Positions 15,346-24,014 of a stretch of 64,000 nucleotides of DNA are shown piece after piece (within the stretch, counting starts at the first letter, position 1; each line of letters begins with the position of its first letter). The notes below the pieces were generated by a model that searched no databases, was not told the origin of the DNA, and saw nothing but the letters and a program-made list of their open reading frames with translations. The DNA is from G963665925 sp963665925 (GTDB lineage Bacteria; Bacillota; Clostridia; Peptostreptococcales; Acidaminobacteraceae). The stretch is taken from positions 806,001 to 870,000 of the forward strand of contig OY762511.1 of the NCBI GenBank assembly GCA_963665925.1, in the 5' to 3' direction. The position numbers were made by a program, and so were the translations under genes.

Positions 15346-16464
15346 TTAATTTTCATTTTCTTTGGATTTTTTCTGCAGATACATGGAGTGGTCTGCAAAA
15401 CCAACCACATCCCGATAGGAAAACTGCTCAGAACCCTTGATCTCGTAATAGCCATAACTGAACTTCACTTGAAACTCCAGATGACCGCTCTTATGTAGCC
15501 AATTCATTTCTTCCCCGACACGTGCCATTTTCTTTCTGATTTCTCCAACTGTCATCTTTTCGAGAATCAGGATAAATTCATCGCCCGCATACCGCCCCAC
15601 CAATCTTTCCGGCGAAAATACGCGCAGCAGGACCCCTGAAAACAGCTTGAGACTTTTATCCCCCTCAAGATGACCATAGGTGTCATTGATTTCCTTGAAC
15701 CTATCCAGGTCGATCATGACGAGCGTAAACTTACGGTCATGGCCAAGCAAGTACTCCAAGTGGGCGTCAATACGGCTTCTGGTCAGAAGTCCCGTCAAAT
15801 AGTCTCTCGAGGTTGAAACAGTCTCAAGGAATATGTATGTGAGTACGACCGTGATTGCCATCATCGGCCACAATATGAATAGGCCAAAGAAAGCCACCTG
15901 CATGAAGGCCACCACAACTGGCATGAAAATGTAGATCAGCATGACCCAGACCACTGCCTTTTCAATCCGCTTCCTTTCCCGATATGCCAAAAGACTTATG
16001 TAGGCAAAGAGGCCAAGGTTGATAACCGCCATGATCATCATGCCCGGCTCCCGGCTATAGACGTTTTCAGGACTGACGGAAAAGATGAAAGGCCTGAATA
16101 TGTTAATCAGAAGAAGCAGGCCGTTGATTAGAAAGGTATGGCTGTAAAACCACCTTTTCCTGAGCCGCTCGTAAGATTCGAACATGTGATAATCAATATA
16201 GGATGCCCAGAGACAAGGGGTAATTGACGTTGAAAATGCCATTGCGAAATTGAAGAAGTAGTTCAGATGATAATAGCCCTCACGACGATCGAATGCCCAT
16301 GAGAGGACTTCCAGCATGAGTAGCAGAACAACAGACCAAAGCAGCCTGAAAAACAGCCCGCTCGATGTGCTTACCGCTTCGTTTCTAAGTTTCATCGTAA
16401 TGAACAAAACAATTAGAAGCAGTGCCGAAAAAAAGTTTATGTCAAATTTCAAGAAGAACTCCAT
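15346..16464 (-). CDS. Membrane-bound diguanylate cyclase (GGDEF domain)
   Basis: Likely makes cyclic di-GMP from two GTP. The N-terminal half (to about residue 200) contains roughly six transmembrane helices with no recognisable extracellular domain, followed by a GGDEF domain from about 210 to the end. It opens with SRDYLTGLLTRSRID and carries MIDLDRFKEINDTYGHLEGD and the active-site loop RYAGDEFILIL. The loop reads AGDEF rather than GGDEF, a substitution found in active cyclases, so activity is likely but not certain. Product-inhibition RxxD is not obvious. An upstream ATG at 16473 has GGGAG touching it; the same GGGAG is 9 nt from the ATG at 16464, chosen here. Confidence 0.88.
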   Translation of the reverse strand: MEFFLKFDINFFSALLLIVLFITMKLRNEAVSTSSGLFFRLLWSVVLLLMLEVLSWAFDRREGYYHLNYFFNFAMAFSTSITPCLWASYIDYHMFESYERLRKRWFYSHTFLINGLLLLINIFRPFIFSVSPENVYSREPGMMIMAVINLGLFAYISLLAYRERKRIEKAVVWVMLIYIFMPVVVAFMQVAFFGLFILWPMMAITVVLTYIFLETVSTSRDYLTGLLTRSRIDAHLEYLLGHDRKFTLVMIDLDRFKEINDTYGHLEGDKSLKLFSGVLLRVFSPERLVGRYAGDEFILILEKMTVGEIRKKMARVGEEMNWLHKSGHLEFQVKFSYGYYEIKGSEQFSYRDVVGFADHSMYLQKKSKENEN

Positions 16465-16688
16465 GATTGCCATCTCCCAGAACCAATTTGTCTACCTAAT
16501 TCTATTTTACCATCAAATGTAAGTTGCAATCTCATTATACATAATTTATTGCGTTCACATCTCATTTTCAATTGTTTTTCTTTTTATACATATTTCATTC
16601 ATAAAATTTTAATAATCAAATTGTACAATAAGATTAAGAAATACGAAAACACCTATCATAGGAAAATAACCCGTAAAGGATGAGCTTT

Positions 16689-17117
16689 ATGAAATTTAGT
16701 TTTGGAAAACTGCTTCTGATTTTTACCATAGTACCTTTTATTGAACTTTCCCTGCTGCTTGAAATCGCTTCTCGCACTTCTGCCATGACAACACTGGCAC
16801 TGATCATTTTCACAGGTGTGGTTGGCGCATACTTTGCAAAGGACCAGGGGCGCCGCGTTCTCACATCCATTCAGGATGAACTCAACAGCGGTCGCATGCC
16901 CGGCAACGAGCTGCTTCATGGACTGTGCGTTCTAATCGGTGGCGTTCTGCTCATCACACCGGGCATTATGACTGACCTCTTTGGCTTCAGCCTCCTGCTT
17001 CCGGCAACACGCATTGTCTATATCGACCTCATGAAAAAATATATGCTGAACCATTTCAGCCTGGGTGGCGTCCATATGTATTCAGGCGGCACATCGGGTT
17101 ACAGATACTACGACTAA
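16689..17117 (+). CDS. fxsA: FxsA family membrane protein
   Basis: A 142-aa protein with about three to four transmembrane helices and the FxsA family layout: FIELSLLLEIA in helix one, TGVVGAYFAKDQGRRV in the loop with the conserved Gly-Arg, GGVLLITPGIMTDLFGFSLLLPATR in the second half, and a short glycine-rich cytoplasmic tail. E. coli FxsA, when overexpressed, relieves F-plasmid exclusion of phage T7; the general cellular role is unknown. The first in-frame ATG (16680) abuts AAAGG, and the ATG at 16689, 8 nt from AAGGA, is the likely start. Monocistronic, convergent with the oligopeptide operon. Confidence 0.9.
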   Translation: MKFSFGKLLLIFTIVPFIELSLLLEIASRTSAMTTLALIIFTGVVGAYFAKDQGRRVLTSIQDELNSGRMPGNELLHGLCVLIGGVLLITPGIMTDLFGFSLLLPATRIVYIDLMKKYMLNHFSLGGVHMYSGGTSGYRYYD

Positions 17118-17143
17118 ACCAATAAATAGACCTAAAGTTAGAA

Positions 17144-17207
17144 AAACAGGGACTGCCAAGTCTGCACTTTCACTGATATGAAAGTATGGACTTGGCAGTC
17201 CCTGTTT
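17144..17207. terminator. Long bidirectional hairpin between fxsA and oppF
   Basis: A perfect 19-bp stem (AAACAGGGACTGCCAAGTC and its complement) encloses a 26-nt loop that itself pairs ACTTTCA with TGAAAGT. It sits between two convergent genes and probably terminates both. The T-runs are only three long. Confidence 0.65.
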
Positions 17208-17327
17208 GATTGCATAGGAAATGAAACTTCCTATTACGATCAAAAAGAAGGCTGCCAGCAGAGTACAGCCTCCTCTTCGTTATATGAAACAATCTTGGAG
17301 AGAATTGATTCCTCAATTTGCGCTACC

Positions 17328-18281
17328 CTACTCCTTGAACAGGTGGCACGAAACGAAGTGTCCCGGCGCGACCTCTTCAAGCTGCGGTTCCTGTGACCGG
17401 CAAATGTCCTGTGCATAATTACAACGATTTGCAAAGCGGCAAACCGGTTCCGGGTTGATTGGCGAAGTGATTTCCCCCTTGAGAATGATTTTCTCCATTT
17501 TCCGGTCAAGACTCGGTCTTGGAATTGCAGACAGCAGGGCCTGGGTATATGGGTGTATCGGGTTCTCAAACAGCATTTCAGCCGGTGCCTTTTCAATGAG
17601 CTTGCCCAGATACATTACCGCAATATCGTCTGAAAAGTGATTGACCACCGACAGGTCATGGGTTATGAAGATATAGGTTAGTCCAAGCTTTTGCTGGAGT
17701 TCGTTCATCAGGTTGAGAATCTGGGCCTGAATGGATACGTCCAGAGCCGACACAGGTTCATCACATACAATAAACTTGGTATCCAGAGCAAGGGCTCTTG
17801 CGATTCCAATACGCTGTCTTCTGCCACCATCCAGCTCATGCGGATAGGTATTGATAAGTCGTCTTGAGAGTCCTACAAGGTCCATAAGCTCAAGCACACG
17901 CTCAAAACGCTTGGTCTTATCCGTGATAATTTTGTTGAGCTTGATTGGCTCTTCAATAATTTCTGAAACCGTCATACGTGGATCAAGCGATGAAAACGGA
18001 TCTTGAAAAATAATCTGCAGTTCTTTGCGCAGAGCACGCATTTCCACATTGCTCAGGTTTCTAATATTCTTTCCCTCGTACATGATTTCGCCGTCTGTGG
18101 CTTCAAGCAGTCTCAGTATCACACGGCCAGTCGTAGACTTTCCGCATCCGGACTCCCCAACGATGCCCAGTGTCTTTCCGCGCTTGATTGCGAAGCTGAC
18201 ATCATCGACAGCATGAAGCTTGCCATTTGGCGTATCAAAGTATTTCTTGAGGTTCTTTACTTCCAGAAGTACGTCAGACAT
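17328..18281 (-). CDS. Oligopeptide ABC transporter ATP-binding protein (OppF/DppF)
   Basis: Cytoplasmic ATPase of a peptide importer, 317 aa. Walker A is GESGCGKST, the Q-loop region has IFQDPFSSLDPRMTV, Walker B is FIVCDEPVSALDVSIQ, and the C-terminal oligopeptide extension has CRFANRCNYAQDIC with four cysteines, a pattern seen in peptide-transporter ATPases. The ABC signature reads LDGGRRQR instead of LSGGQxQ; the Ser-to-Asp change is unusual in ABC proteins at large but recurs, as I recall, in OppF-like proteins of Clostridia. It ends the seven-gene peptide operon, 21 bp after oppD. Confidence 0.92.
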   Translation of the reverse strand: MSDVLLEVKNLKKYFDTPNGKLHAVDDVSFAIKRGKTLGIVGESGCGKSTTGRVILRLLEATDGEIMYEGKNIRNLSNVEMRALRKELQIIFQDPFSSLDPRMTVSEIIEEPIKLNKIITDKTKRFERVLELMDLVGLSRRLINTYPHELDGGRRQRIGIARALALDTKFIVCDEPVSALDVSIQAQILNLMNELQQKLGLTYIFITHDLSVVNHFSDDIAVMYLGKLIEKAPAEMLFENPIHPYTQALLSAIPRPSLDRKMEKIILKGEITSPINPEPVCRFANRCNYAQDICRSQEPQLEEVAPGHFVSCHLFKE

Positions 18282-18302
18282 GTGCTTCTCCTTTCCATAC
18301 GC

Positions 18303-19292
18303 CTATCCCTTCAACTCGTAATTCTTGTCCGCGCTGTATAGATGGCATTCTGTGAAATGGGTTTCAGAAAACGCTACACGTGGCGGTTTCTGCGTCTTGC
18401 AGACCGGCAGTGCATAATTGCATCTATCGCAGAACGAACAGCCTTCCGGCAAATTGTATGGATCGGACATGAGACCCTTTATAGGGATCAGTTCTGATTT
18501 TCTATCGTCAATATTGGGAATGGAGTTAAACAGCCCTTCCGTATAAGGATGCTTTGTTCTTCTGAATATGTCTTCCAGGTTTCCCTGTTCCACAATACGA
18601 CCTGCATACATGATGGCAACCTCGTCACAGACTTCGGCAACAACACCCAGATCATGGGTAATCATGATCATGGCCATCTGGAACTTTTCCTTGAGTTCCT
18701 TCATGAGCTCAAGCACCTGTGCCTGAATGGTTACATCGAGCGCTGTGGTCGGTTCATCCGCAATGAGGAGCTGTGGCGAACAGGAGAGGGCGATTGCAAT
18801 GACAACACGCTGCTTCATCCCGCCTGAGAACTGATGCGGGTACTCCTTCATTCTGCCGCCTGGAATCCCTACCATCTCCAGCATGTCCTTGGCCCTTTTG
18901 TTGGCCTCTTCAATGGACACCTTCTGATGTATGAGGATGGCTTCAGCAATCTGGTCACCCACTGTGATGACCGGGTTTAACGCCGTCATCGGATCTTGAA
19001 AAATCATAGACACCTGGGCGCCGCGAATTTTTTCAAGCTTCTTTTCTGAAGCCGACAGCATGTCCTCGCCATTGAGAATGATTGACCCACCCTTGATTTT
19101 ACCTGGCGGGGACTGAATCAGCTGCATGATGGACCGTGCTGTTGTCGTTTTCCCTGCGCCTGTTTCACCAACTAGGCCCAAGGTTCTTCCCTTTGATATG
19201 TCTATATCGATACCGTTTACCGCTTGGACAATGCCTTCGTCGGTATGGTATTCAACAATCAAGTCTTTAATGCTTAAAACATTTTCGCTCAC
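18303..19292 (-). CDS. Oligopeptide ABC transporter ATP-binding protein (OppD/DppD)
   Basis: Partner ATPase to OppF, 329 aa. Walker A GETGAGKTT (about 36-44), Q-loop MIFQDPMTALNPV, signature FSGGMKQRVVIAIAL, Walker B LLIADEPTTALDVT, and the peptide/nickel extension with CSFCDRCNYALPVC cysteines (about 285-298). Starts at ATG 19290-19292 with AGGAGG just upstream. It sits 11 bp after the second permease gene and 21 bp before oppF in the peptide operon. Confidence 0.94.
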   Translation of the reverse strand: MSENVLSIKDLIVEYHTDEGIVQAVNGIDIDISKGRTLGLVGETGAGKTTTARSIMQLIQSPPGKIKGGSIILNGEDMLSASEKKLEKIRGAQVSMIFQDPMTALNPVITVGDQIAEAILIHQKVSIEEANKRAKDMLEMVGIPGGRMKEYPHQFSGGMKQRVVIAIALSCSPQLLIADEPTTALDVTIQAQVLELMKELKEKFQMAMIMITHDLGVVAEVCDEVAIMYAGRIVEQGNLEDIFRRTKHPYTEGLFNSIPNIDDRKSELIPIKGLMSDPYNLPEGCSFCDRCNYALPVCKTQKPPRVAFSETHFTECHLYSADKNYELKG

Positions 19293-19303
19293 AATAAGTC
19301 CTC

Positions 19304-20203
19304 CTATTTCAGCTTCGGATCAAGCGCGTCACGCAGACCATCGCCTATCAGGTTAAGTGACAGAACTGTAAGAACAATGGCAAGGCCAGGATACATGACA
19401 ATATACATCTGGTCCCTGATATAGGTTCTTCCACCTGCCAGCATGCTGCCCCATTCCGGTGTCGGCGGCTGAACGCCAAGACCGATAAAGCTGAGCGAAG
19501 CTGTCGCCATAATTGCTGTCGCAACCTTAAGCGTAGCGTATACAATGATTGGCGCCATGGAATTCGGGATGACATGCTTGAGAATGATTGTATGGTCTTT
19601 GGCCCCAATCGCCTTGGCCGCCTCAATAAACTCCTGGTCCTTTACACTTAGAACCGATGCACGCACAATTCTCGCAAAGCCTGGAATGTTTGATATGCCC
19701 ACCGCAATCATAAGATTGGTCATGCTTGCCCCCAAAGATGCAACGATGGTTATGGCCAGCAGAATGGTGGGGACTGCCAGTATGACATCGAGCACACGCA
19801 TGATGATATTGTCTATGCGGCCGCCGTAGTAGCCTGCGATAGATCCCAGCACGCCACCGATTGACAGGGCGATGGATACGGAGATGACACCTACAAAGAG
19901 GGAAATCCGCGTTCCGTACACCACGCGCGCAAATATGTCTCTTCCGAACTCATCCGTTCCAAAGATATGGGCGGTGCTTGGTGACTGCAGTCTCTCCTTG
20001 ACATTCATTTTAAGGGCCTCGCCCTGATAGTCAGCTATGACAGGTGCAAAGAGTGCGAGCCCGAGGAATGTGGCAATGAGAATAATGCCGAGCACAGCTG
20101 TTTTACTTCTTCTAAGTCTTCGCCACACATCGGCGGACTGACTTCTCTTTTTCGTCTTCAGCAGTTCTTCTGCTGTAAGCGCGTTTACTTGAGTACTCAT
20201 CAT
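19304..20203 (-). CDS. Oligopeptide ABC transporter permease (OppC/DppC)
   Basis: Inner-membrane permease, 299 aa. It has the N-terminal OppC-N region, a helix at about 35-55, a large extracytoplasmic loop (FGTDEFGRDIFARVVYGTRISL), then five helices with the binding-protein-dependent transport motif EAAKAIGAKDHTIILKHVIPN (EAAxxxGxxxxxxxxxHxxP) that docks the ATPase. Length is normal. It follows oppB by 8 bp. Confidence 0.94.
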   Translation of the reverse strand: MMSTQVNALTAEELLKTKKRSQSADVWRRLRRSKTAVLGIILIATFLGLALFAPVIADYQGEALKMNVKERLQSPSTAHIFGTDEFGRDIFARVVYGTRISLFVGVISVSIALSIGGVLGSIAGYYGGRIDNIIMRVLDVILAVPTILLAITIVASLGASMTNLMIAVGISNIPGFARIVRASVLSVKDQEFIEAAKAIGAKDHTIILKHVIPNSMAPIIVYATLKVATAIMATASLSFIGLGVQPPTPEWGSMLAGGRTYIRDQMYIVMYPGLAIVLTVLSLNLIGDGLRDALDPKLK

Positions 20204-20211
20204 TACCCTCC

Positions 20212-21138
20212 TTACTTGTAATTTGCCTTGATTCTCGGATCGATGAATGAATAGAGAATGTCTATGAACAGATTAACCAAACTGAAAGAAATTGCGAAAA
20301 CAAGGATACAGGCAAGAACCATGGGTGTGTCCTTACGCTGAATCGCCTCGACCATGAGCCTTCCTATGCCCGGCCATGAAAACACGGTTTCTGTCAGAAC
20401 CGCACCGCCCAGCAGGACGCCGAACTCAAGACCGATTACCGTGATTGCAGGAATAAGCGCGTTCTTCAGTGCATGCTTTCTTATGACAATATTCTTGCTG
20501 ACCCCCTTGGCCTTTGCGGTGTCGATATAATCCTGACGGATGACTTCCAGCATGGAGGATCGCGTGGTCCGCGTAATACTTGCCGTTGAAGCAATCGCCA
20601 GTGTAAATGCAGGTAGAATTAAACTCATGATGCCTTCCATCCCACCGGATGGGAACCATCCTAAGTTCAATGAAAAAGCAATGATGAGAATAAGACCGAC
20701 CCAGAATGACGGCATGGATATGCCGACAAGGGCAACAATCATACCGATGTTATCAAAGAGCGAATACTGCCTTGTGGCTGAAATGACGCCAATAGGAATG
20801 GAAATGAGTACAGATAGGATAATTGCGCTGACAGTCAGCTTGAAGGTGTTCGGAAATCTTTGCGCGATTTCTCCGCTTACAGCCTTGCCTGTCGAATAGG
20901 ATGTTCCCATGTCCCCTGAAAGCAGGTTTTTCATGTATCTTCCGTACTGGACAATCACCGGATCGTTAAGACCCATTTCTTCTCGAAGCGCCACAACCGC
21001 TTCCTCAGTCGCACCATTGCCAAGAATCATTGCCGCCGGATCCCCTGGCGTGAGATTGATAATAAAGTAAACCAGGAATGTGACCCCTATGAGTACAGGA
21101 ATCATCAGTAACAGTCTTCTTAAGATATACTTAGACAT
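20212..21138 (-). CDS. Oligopeptide ABC transporter permease (OppB/DppB)
   Basis: Inner-membrane permease, about 308 aa, with six helices. It starts SKYILRRLLLMIPVLIGV, has the conserved NLTPGDPA loop after helix one, and the ATPase-docking motif DTAKAKGVSKNIVIRKHALKNALIP. The frame continues upstream to 21177, but AAAGGA is placed for the ATG at 21138 and OppB proteins start at this point. It follows the binding-protein gene after about 150 bp that contain a GC hairpin, which may lower downstream expression relative to the binding protein. Confidence 0.92.
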   Translation of the reverse strand: MSKYILRRLLLMIPVLIGVTFLVYFIINLTPGDPAAMILGNGATEEAVVALREEMGLNDPVIVQYGRYMKNLLSGDMGTSYSTGKAVSGEIAQRFPNTFKLTVSAIILSVLISIPIGVISATRQYSLFDNIGMIVALVGISMPSFWVGLILIIAFSLNLGWFPSGGMEGIMSLILPAFTLAIASTASITRTTRSSMLEVIRQDYIDTAKAKGVSKNIVIRKHALKNALIPAITVIGLEFGVLLGGAVLTETVFSWPGIGRLMVEAIQRKDTPMVLACILVFAISFSLVNLFIDILYSFIDPRIKANYK

Positions 21139-21203
21139 TGTGTCTTCAGTCCTTTCTCCCGTGTTCCTTACTGACAAATAAAAAACACAAGTGCATTAAA
21201 GCA

Positions 21204-21226
21204 TCCGGCCCGTCAAACAGGCCGGA
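21204..21226 (-). terminator. GC hairpin between the binding-protein and permease genes
   Basis: TCCGGCC pairs with GGCCGGA around a 9-nt loop. A T-run (GTTTTTTAT) appears only about 20 nt further on. Such hairpins after binding-protein genes commonly act as partial terminators or mRNA 3' stabilisers. Confidence 0.5.
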
Positions 21227-21290
21227 ATACTTCATGCCGCAGAGCACAGCTTGTTGAAAGTTGACCTTGTCGCTTTCTCAGCTGCAGATT

Positions 21291-22850
21291 TTAGTAAGAA
21301 ATTTTTTCAATGTTCCAAAGACCCTGAGGGCTCATTTCAACACCTGAAAGTGCTGCATTCGCGCCTACAAGGTTATTCTTAGTGAATAGGGGAACCAGTG
21401 GTGCCTGATCCATGCCATATGCATGCAGTTCATTGTAGATTTCAATACGCTTTTGAAGATCCATTTCCACACGACCTGCCATGATCAGTTCGTCGATCTT
21501 GTCGTCTACAATACGTGTGAAGTTCATGCCACCAACGCTGCCTGAATAGTATAGAGGTGTCAGTGTTGAGTCTGGATCAGGGTTTGAAGTCCAGCCCATT
21601 ACGAAAGCCTGGCCTTCGCCAGCCATGAGTGCATCTATGTATGTGCCCCACTCAAGCATTTCAATTGTTGCAGTGATCCCTACATCCATCAGGTTTGCCT
21701 GGATGACTTCAGCCATTCTCTTTCTCTGGTCGCCTGAAGCCCAAAGTACCATGTCGAATCCATCAGGATAGCCTGCTTCAGCAAGAAGCTCTTTTGCTTT
21801 TTCAGGATCGTAAGTGTAGCCTGCAGCCTTGTAGCCCAGCATAGATGGTGCAAGAATTGAATCTGTAGGAACGCCTGTACCATCGATGGCTACAAGCATA
21901 ACCGATTCTTTGTCTACAGCATAGTTGAACGCCTGACGTACCAGTTGGTTGTCAAATGGTGCCATTTGAGTGTTCATGCCCAGATAGTCAATACGCGTTG
22001 ATGGCGATGTGTACATTTTCAGGTCAGAGGCTTCCTCAACCTTGCCTACATCATTAGATGGCAGTTCAAATACAACATCTACTTCACCTGTTTCAAGGGC
22101 GATTGTTCTTGATGTACCCTCAGGAATGACCTTGAAGACAATTTCATTCATTTGGCCCATGTTGTCCGCGTCATAGTAGTCTTCGTTCTTAACCAGTGCA
22201 ACCTTGTCGCCAGATACCCACTCTACAAATTTGTAAGGACCTGAACCGATTGGCATTGAAAACTCATCGCCCGATTCCACGTAAGCTTCAGGCAGGATAG
22301 ATGCGCCTGCATGAACAAGTGTGAACAGGAATGGTGCAAATGCAGTTTTAGTTGTAATTTTTACAGTGTAGTCATCAACGACTTCAATGGAATCCACCTC
22401 AGCCAGAACATGCTGTACCTTTGGCATAGTCATTGAACGCTCAAGTGAGTACTTCACGTCAGAAGCCTTCATTTCGCTACCGTCATGGAAGAGGACGCCT
22501 TCCTTGATCTTGATGACCCACTCCGTATCAGATGGCTGCTCCCAGCTCTCTGCCAAGTCAGGAACAACTTCGAAATCCGTGTTCAGCTTGAACAGACGGT
22601 TAAATAGGAGGAACGATATCTTCTCAGAAGAAATATCATTGTGTCCCTGCGGATCAAGAGAAGTGATGTCAGTTGAAAGTGCGATGTTCAGTGTGTCTTT
22701 TGCCACTTCTGGTGCCGCTTCTGGTGCTGATGCTTCTGTGCCTGTTTCCTGGCCACCGGCAGCAGGCTCTTCAGCAGGCTTTGATGCACATCCTGCGAGT
22801 GAACCGATAACAAGTGCCATGACCATCAGTAAAGATAGTACTTTTTTCAT
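21291..22850 (-). CDS. Oligopeptide-binding lipoprotein (SBP family 5, OppA/DppA-like)
   Basis: Extracytoplasmic receptor for the downstream permease, 519 aa. The signal peptide ends in a lipobox, GSLAGC, so it is anchored through an N-terminal lipid-modified Cys. After a Glu/Ala-rich linker comes the family-5 fold: LSTDITSLDPQGHND, LAESWEQPSDTEWVIKIKEGVLFHDGSEM, PIGSGPYKFVEW, RQAFNYAVDKESVM and the C-terminal half with YNELHAYGMDQAPLVPLF. The frame begins at 22874, but GGAGAGGAG lies before the ATG at 22850, which is the start. Its position between two peptidase genes and the Opp permease supports peptide rather than nickel or sugar uptake. Confidence 0.95.
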   Translation of the reverse strand: MKKVLSLLMVMALVIGSLAGCASKPAEEPAAGGQETGTEASAPEAAPEVAKDTLNIALSTDITSLDPQGHNDISSEKISFLLFNRLFKLNTDFEVVPDLAESWEQPSDTEWVIKIKEGVLFHDGSEMKASDVKYSLERSMTMPKVQHVLAEVDSIEVVDDYTVKITTKTAFAPFLFTLVHAGASILPEAYVESGDEFSMPIGSGPYKFVEWVSGDKVALVKNEDYYDADNMGQMNEIVFKVIPEGTSRTIALETGEVDVVFELPSNDVGKVEEASDLKMYTSPSTRIDYLGMNTQMAPFDNQLVRQAFNYAVDKESVMLVAIDGTGVPTDSILAPSMLGYKAAGYTYDPEKAKELLAEAGYPDGFDMVLWASGDQRKRMAEVIQANLMDVGITATIEMLEWGTYIDALMAGEGQAFVMGWTSNPDPDSTLTPLYYSGSVGGMNFTRIVDDKIDELIMAGRVEMDLQKRIEIYNELHAYGMDQAPLVPLFTKNNLVGANAALSGVEMSPQGLWNIEKISY

Positions 22851-22943
22851 GTTTGTTCTCCTCTCCTTTTTCATCCCGGTCTACTCCCCTCCCGGAATAA
22901 CATTGTTTCTATATTAAAGGTCTGCCCTCTAATACCGTGTCAA

Positions 22944-24008
22944 TTACTGAAACCCCACTGCAATACCTATGAGAATCTCTTCCAGGTCCAGTACGGACTG
23001 AATGTCAACATACTCGCCGTCACCGTGCCAGAAGTCTCCCTTGGGTCCCAGCTCAATTGCTGGAATCCCCTGTGATGCAAAGAACCTTGCGTCCGAGCCG
23101 CCATGCTGTCCCACAATTTCAGCTTTCGCTTGCTTATCGACAGACGTAATGACCTCTCTGACAAGATCTATATAAGGGTGATCCGGTTCTACCAGTACCC
23201 CAGGTTCCACATTGATTACTTTGATTTCACCCTCTATACAGGCTTCAATATCCCTTAATATCCGCTGTGGGTCCACATGGGGAACGTAGCGGATATCAAG
23301 CCCCATGGTGCAGCTTTCAGGGACCCTGTTGTAGATGTCTCCACCCTTGATGAGGGCCAGATTCACCGTAGAGCTCTCGTAAAGCGCACTGCCCTCACGC
23401 AGAATTGCCAGCTTCTGTATCGCCTTGAAGTTTTCAAAGGCACGTTCAATGGCATTTTCACCCTCCCACGGACGGGAGCCATGTGCCGATTTGCCGCGTG
23501 TGAGAATATCCAGCTTAATCATGCCCTTGGACTGGATTGAGGGGTTAAGCTGTGTCGGCTCGGTACAAATTACAAAATCACCGGTATAGCCCTGATCTGC
23601 AAGATATTTTGAACAGTTGAAGCCACCGATTTCTTCATCGGTCACCAGCTGAAGCATGACCTTGCATTTCAGCGGCATGTCTCTCAGGCGAATAAATGCC
23701 TGTATCATTGCCGCGCACCCACTTTTCATATCCGCACTTCCACGTCCGAACAGTTTGCCATCCAGTTCACTGGGCACAAACTGTGAAGGCTTGCCTGAAA
23801 CGACATCCAGATGCCCGTTGAGGACAAGCGTCTTATCTCCCGCTCCAAGAGTCGCTACATAACTCTTGTATCCATTTTGTTCAACTACTTGTCCTTCAAT
23901 ACCCTGGGCTTCCAGGTATGTCTTTGAAAAATCTATCAGCTGGTTCGCCTGCTCTCGTGTTGAGGAATCCACGCTTATCATTTTTTTCAATAAACCGATT
24001 GAATCCAT
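22944..24008 (-). CDS. M20-family metallopeptidase (ArgE/DapE/ACY1 type)
   Basis: Cytoplasmic di-zinc hydrolase of the M20 group, 354 aa. Metal and catalytic residues are in place: GHLDVV (His and Asp), RGSADMKSG (bridging Asp), TDEEIGG (catalytic Glu plus metal Glu), and a late H in DFWHGDGEYVD. The dimerisation lid (KSAHGSRPWEGENAIERA) is inserted in the middle. Members hydrolyse N-acyl amino acids, succinyl-diaminopimelate or dipeptides; here the operon partners (S9 peptidase and Opp importer) point to a dipeptidase or deacylase acting on imported peptides. It starts 6 bp after the S9 gene. Confidence 0.9.
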   Translation of the reverse strand: MDSIGLLKKMISVDSSTREQANQLIDFSKTYLEAQGIEGQVVEQNGYKSYVATLGAGDKTLVLNGHLDVVSGKPSQFVPSELDGKLFGRGSADMKSGCAAMIQAFIRLRDMPLKCKVMLQLVTDEEIGGFNCSKYLADQGYTGDFVICTEPTQLNPSIQSKGMIKLDILTRGKSAHGSRPWEGENAIERAFENFKAIQKLAILREGSALYESSTVNLALIKGGDIYNRVPESCTMGLDIRYVPHVDPQRILRDIEACIEGEIKVINVEPGVLVEPDHPYIDLVREVITSVDKQAKAEIVGQHGGSDARFFASQGIPAIELGPKGDFWHGDGEYVDIQSVLDLEEILIGIAVGFQ

Positions 24009-24014
24009 ACGCCA

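Noticed and set aside
17144..17207. Fourth copy of the long-hairpin repeat
   Set aside because: The length is similar (64 nt), but neither CATATA nor TGCATTTCTTTG flanks it and the loop is large. It is better explained as a terminator between convergent genes.
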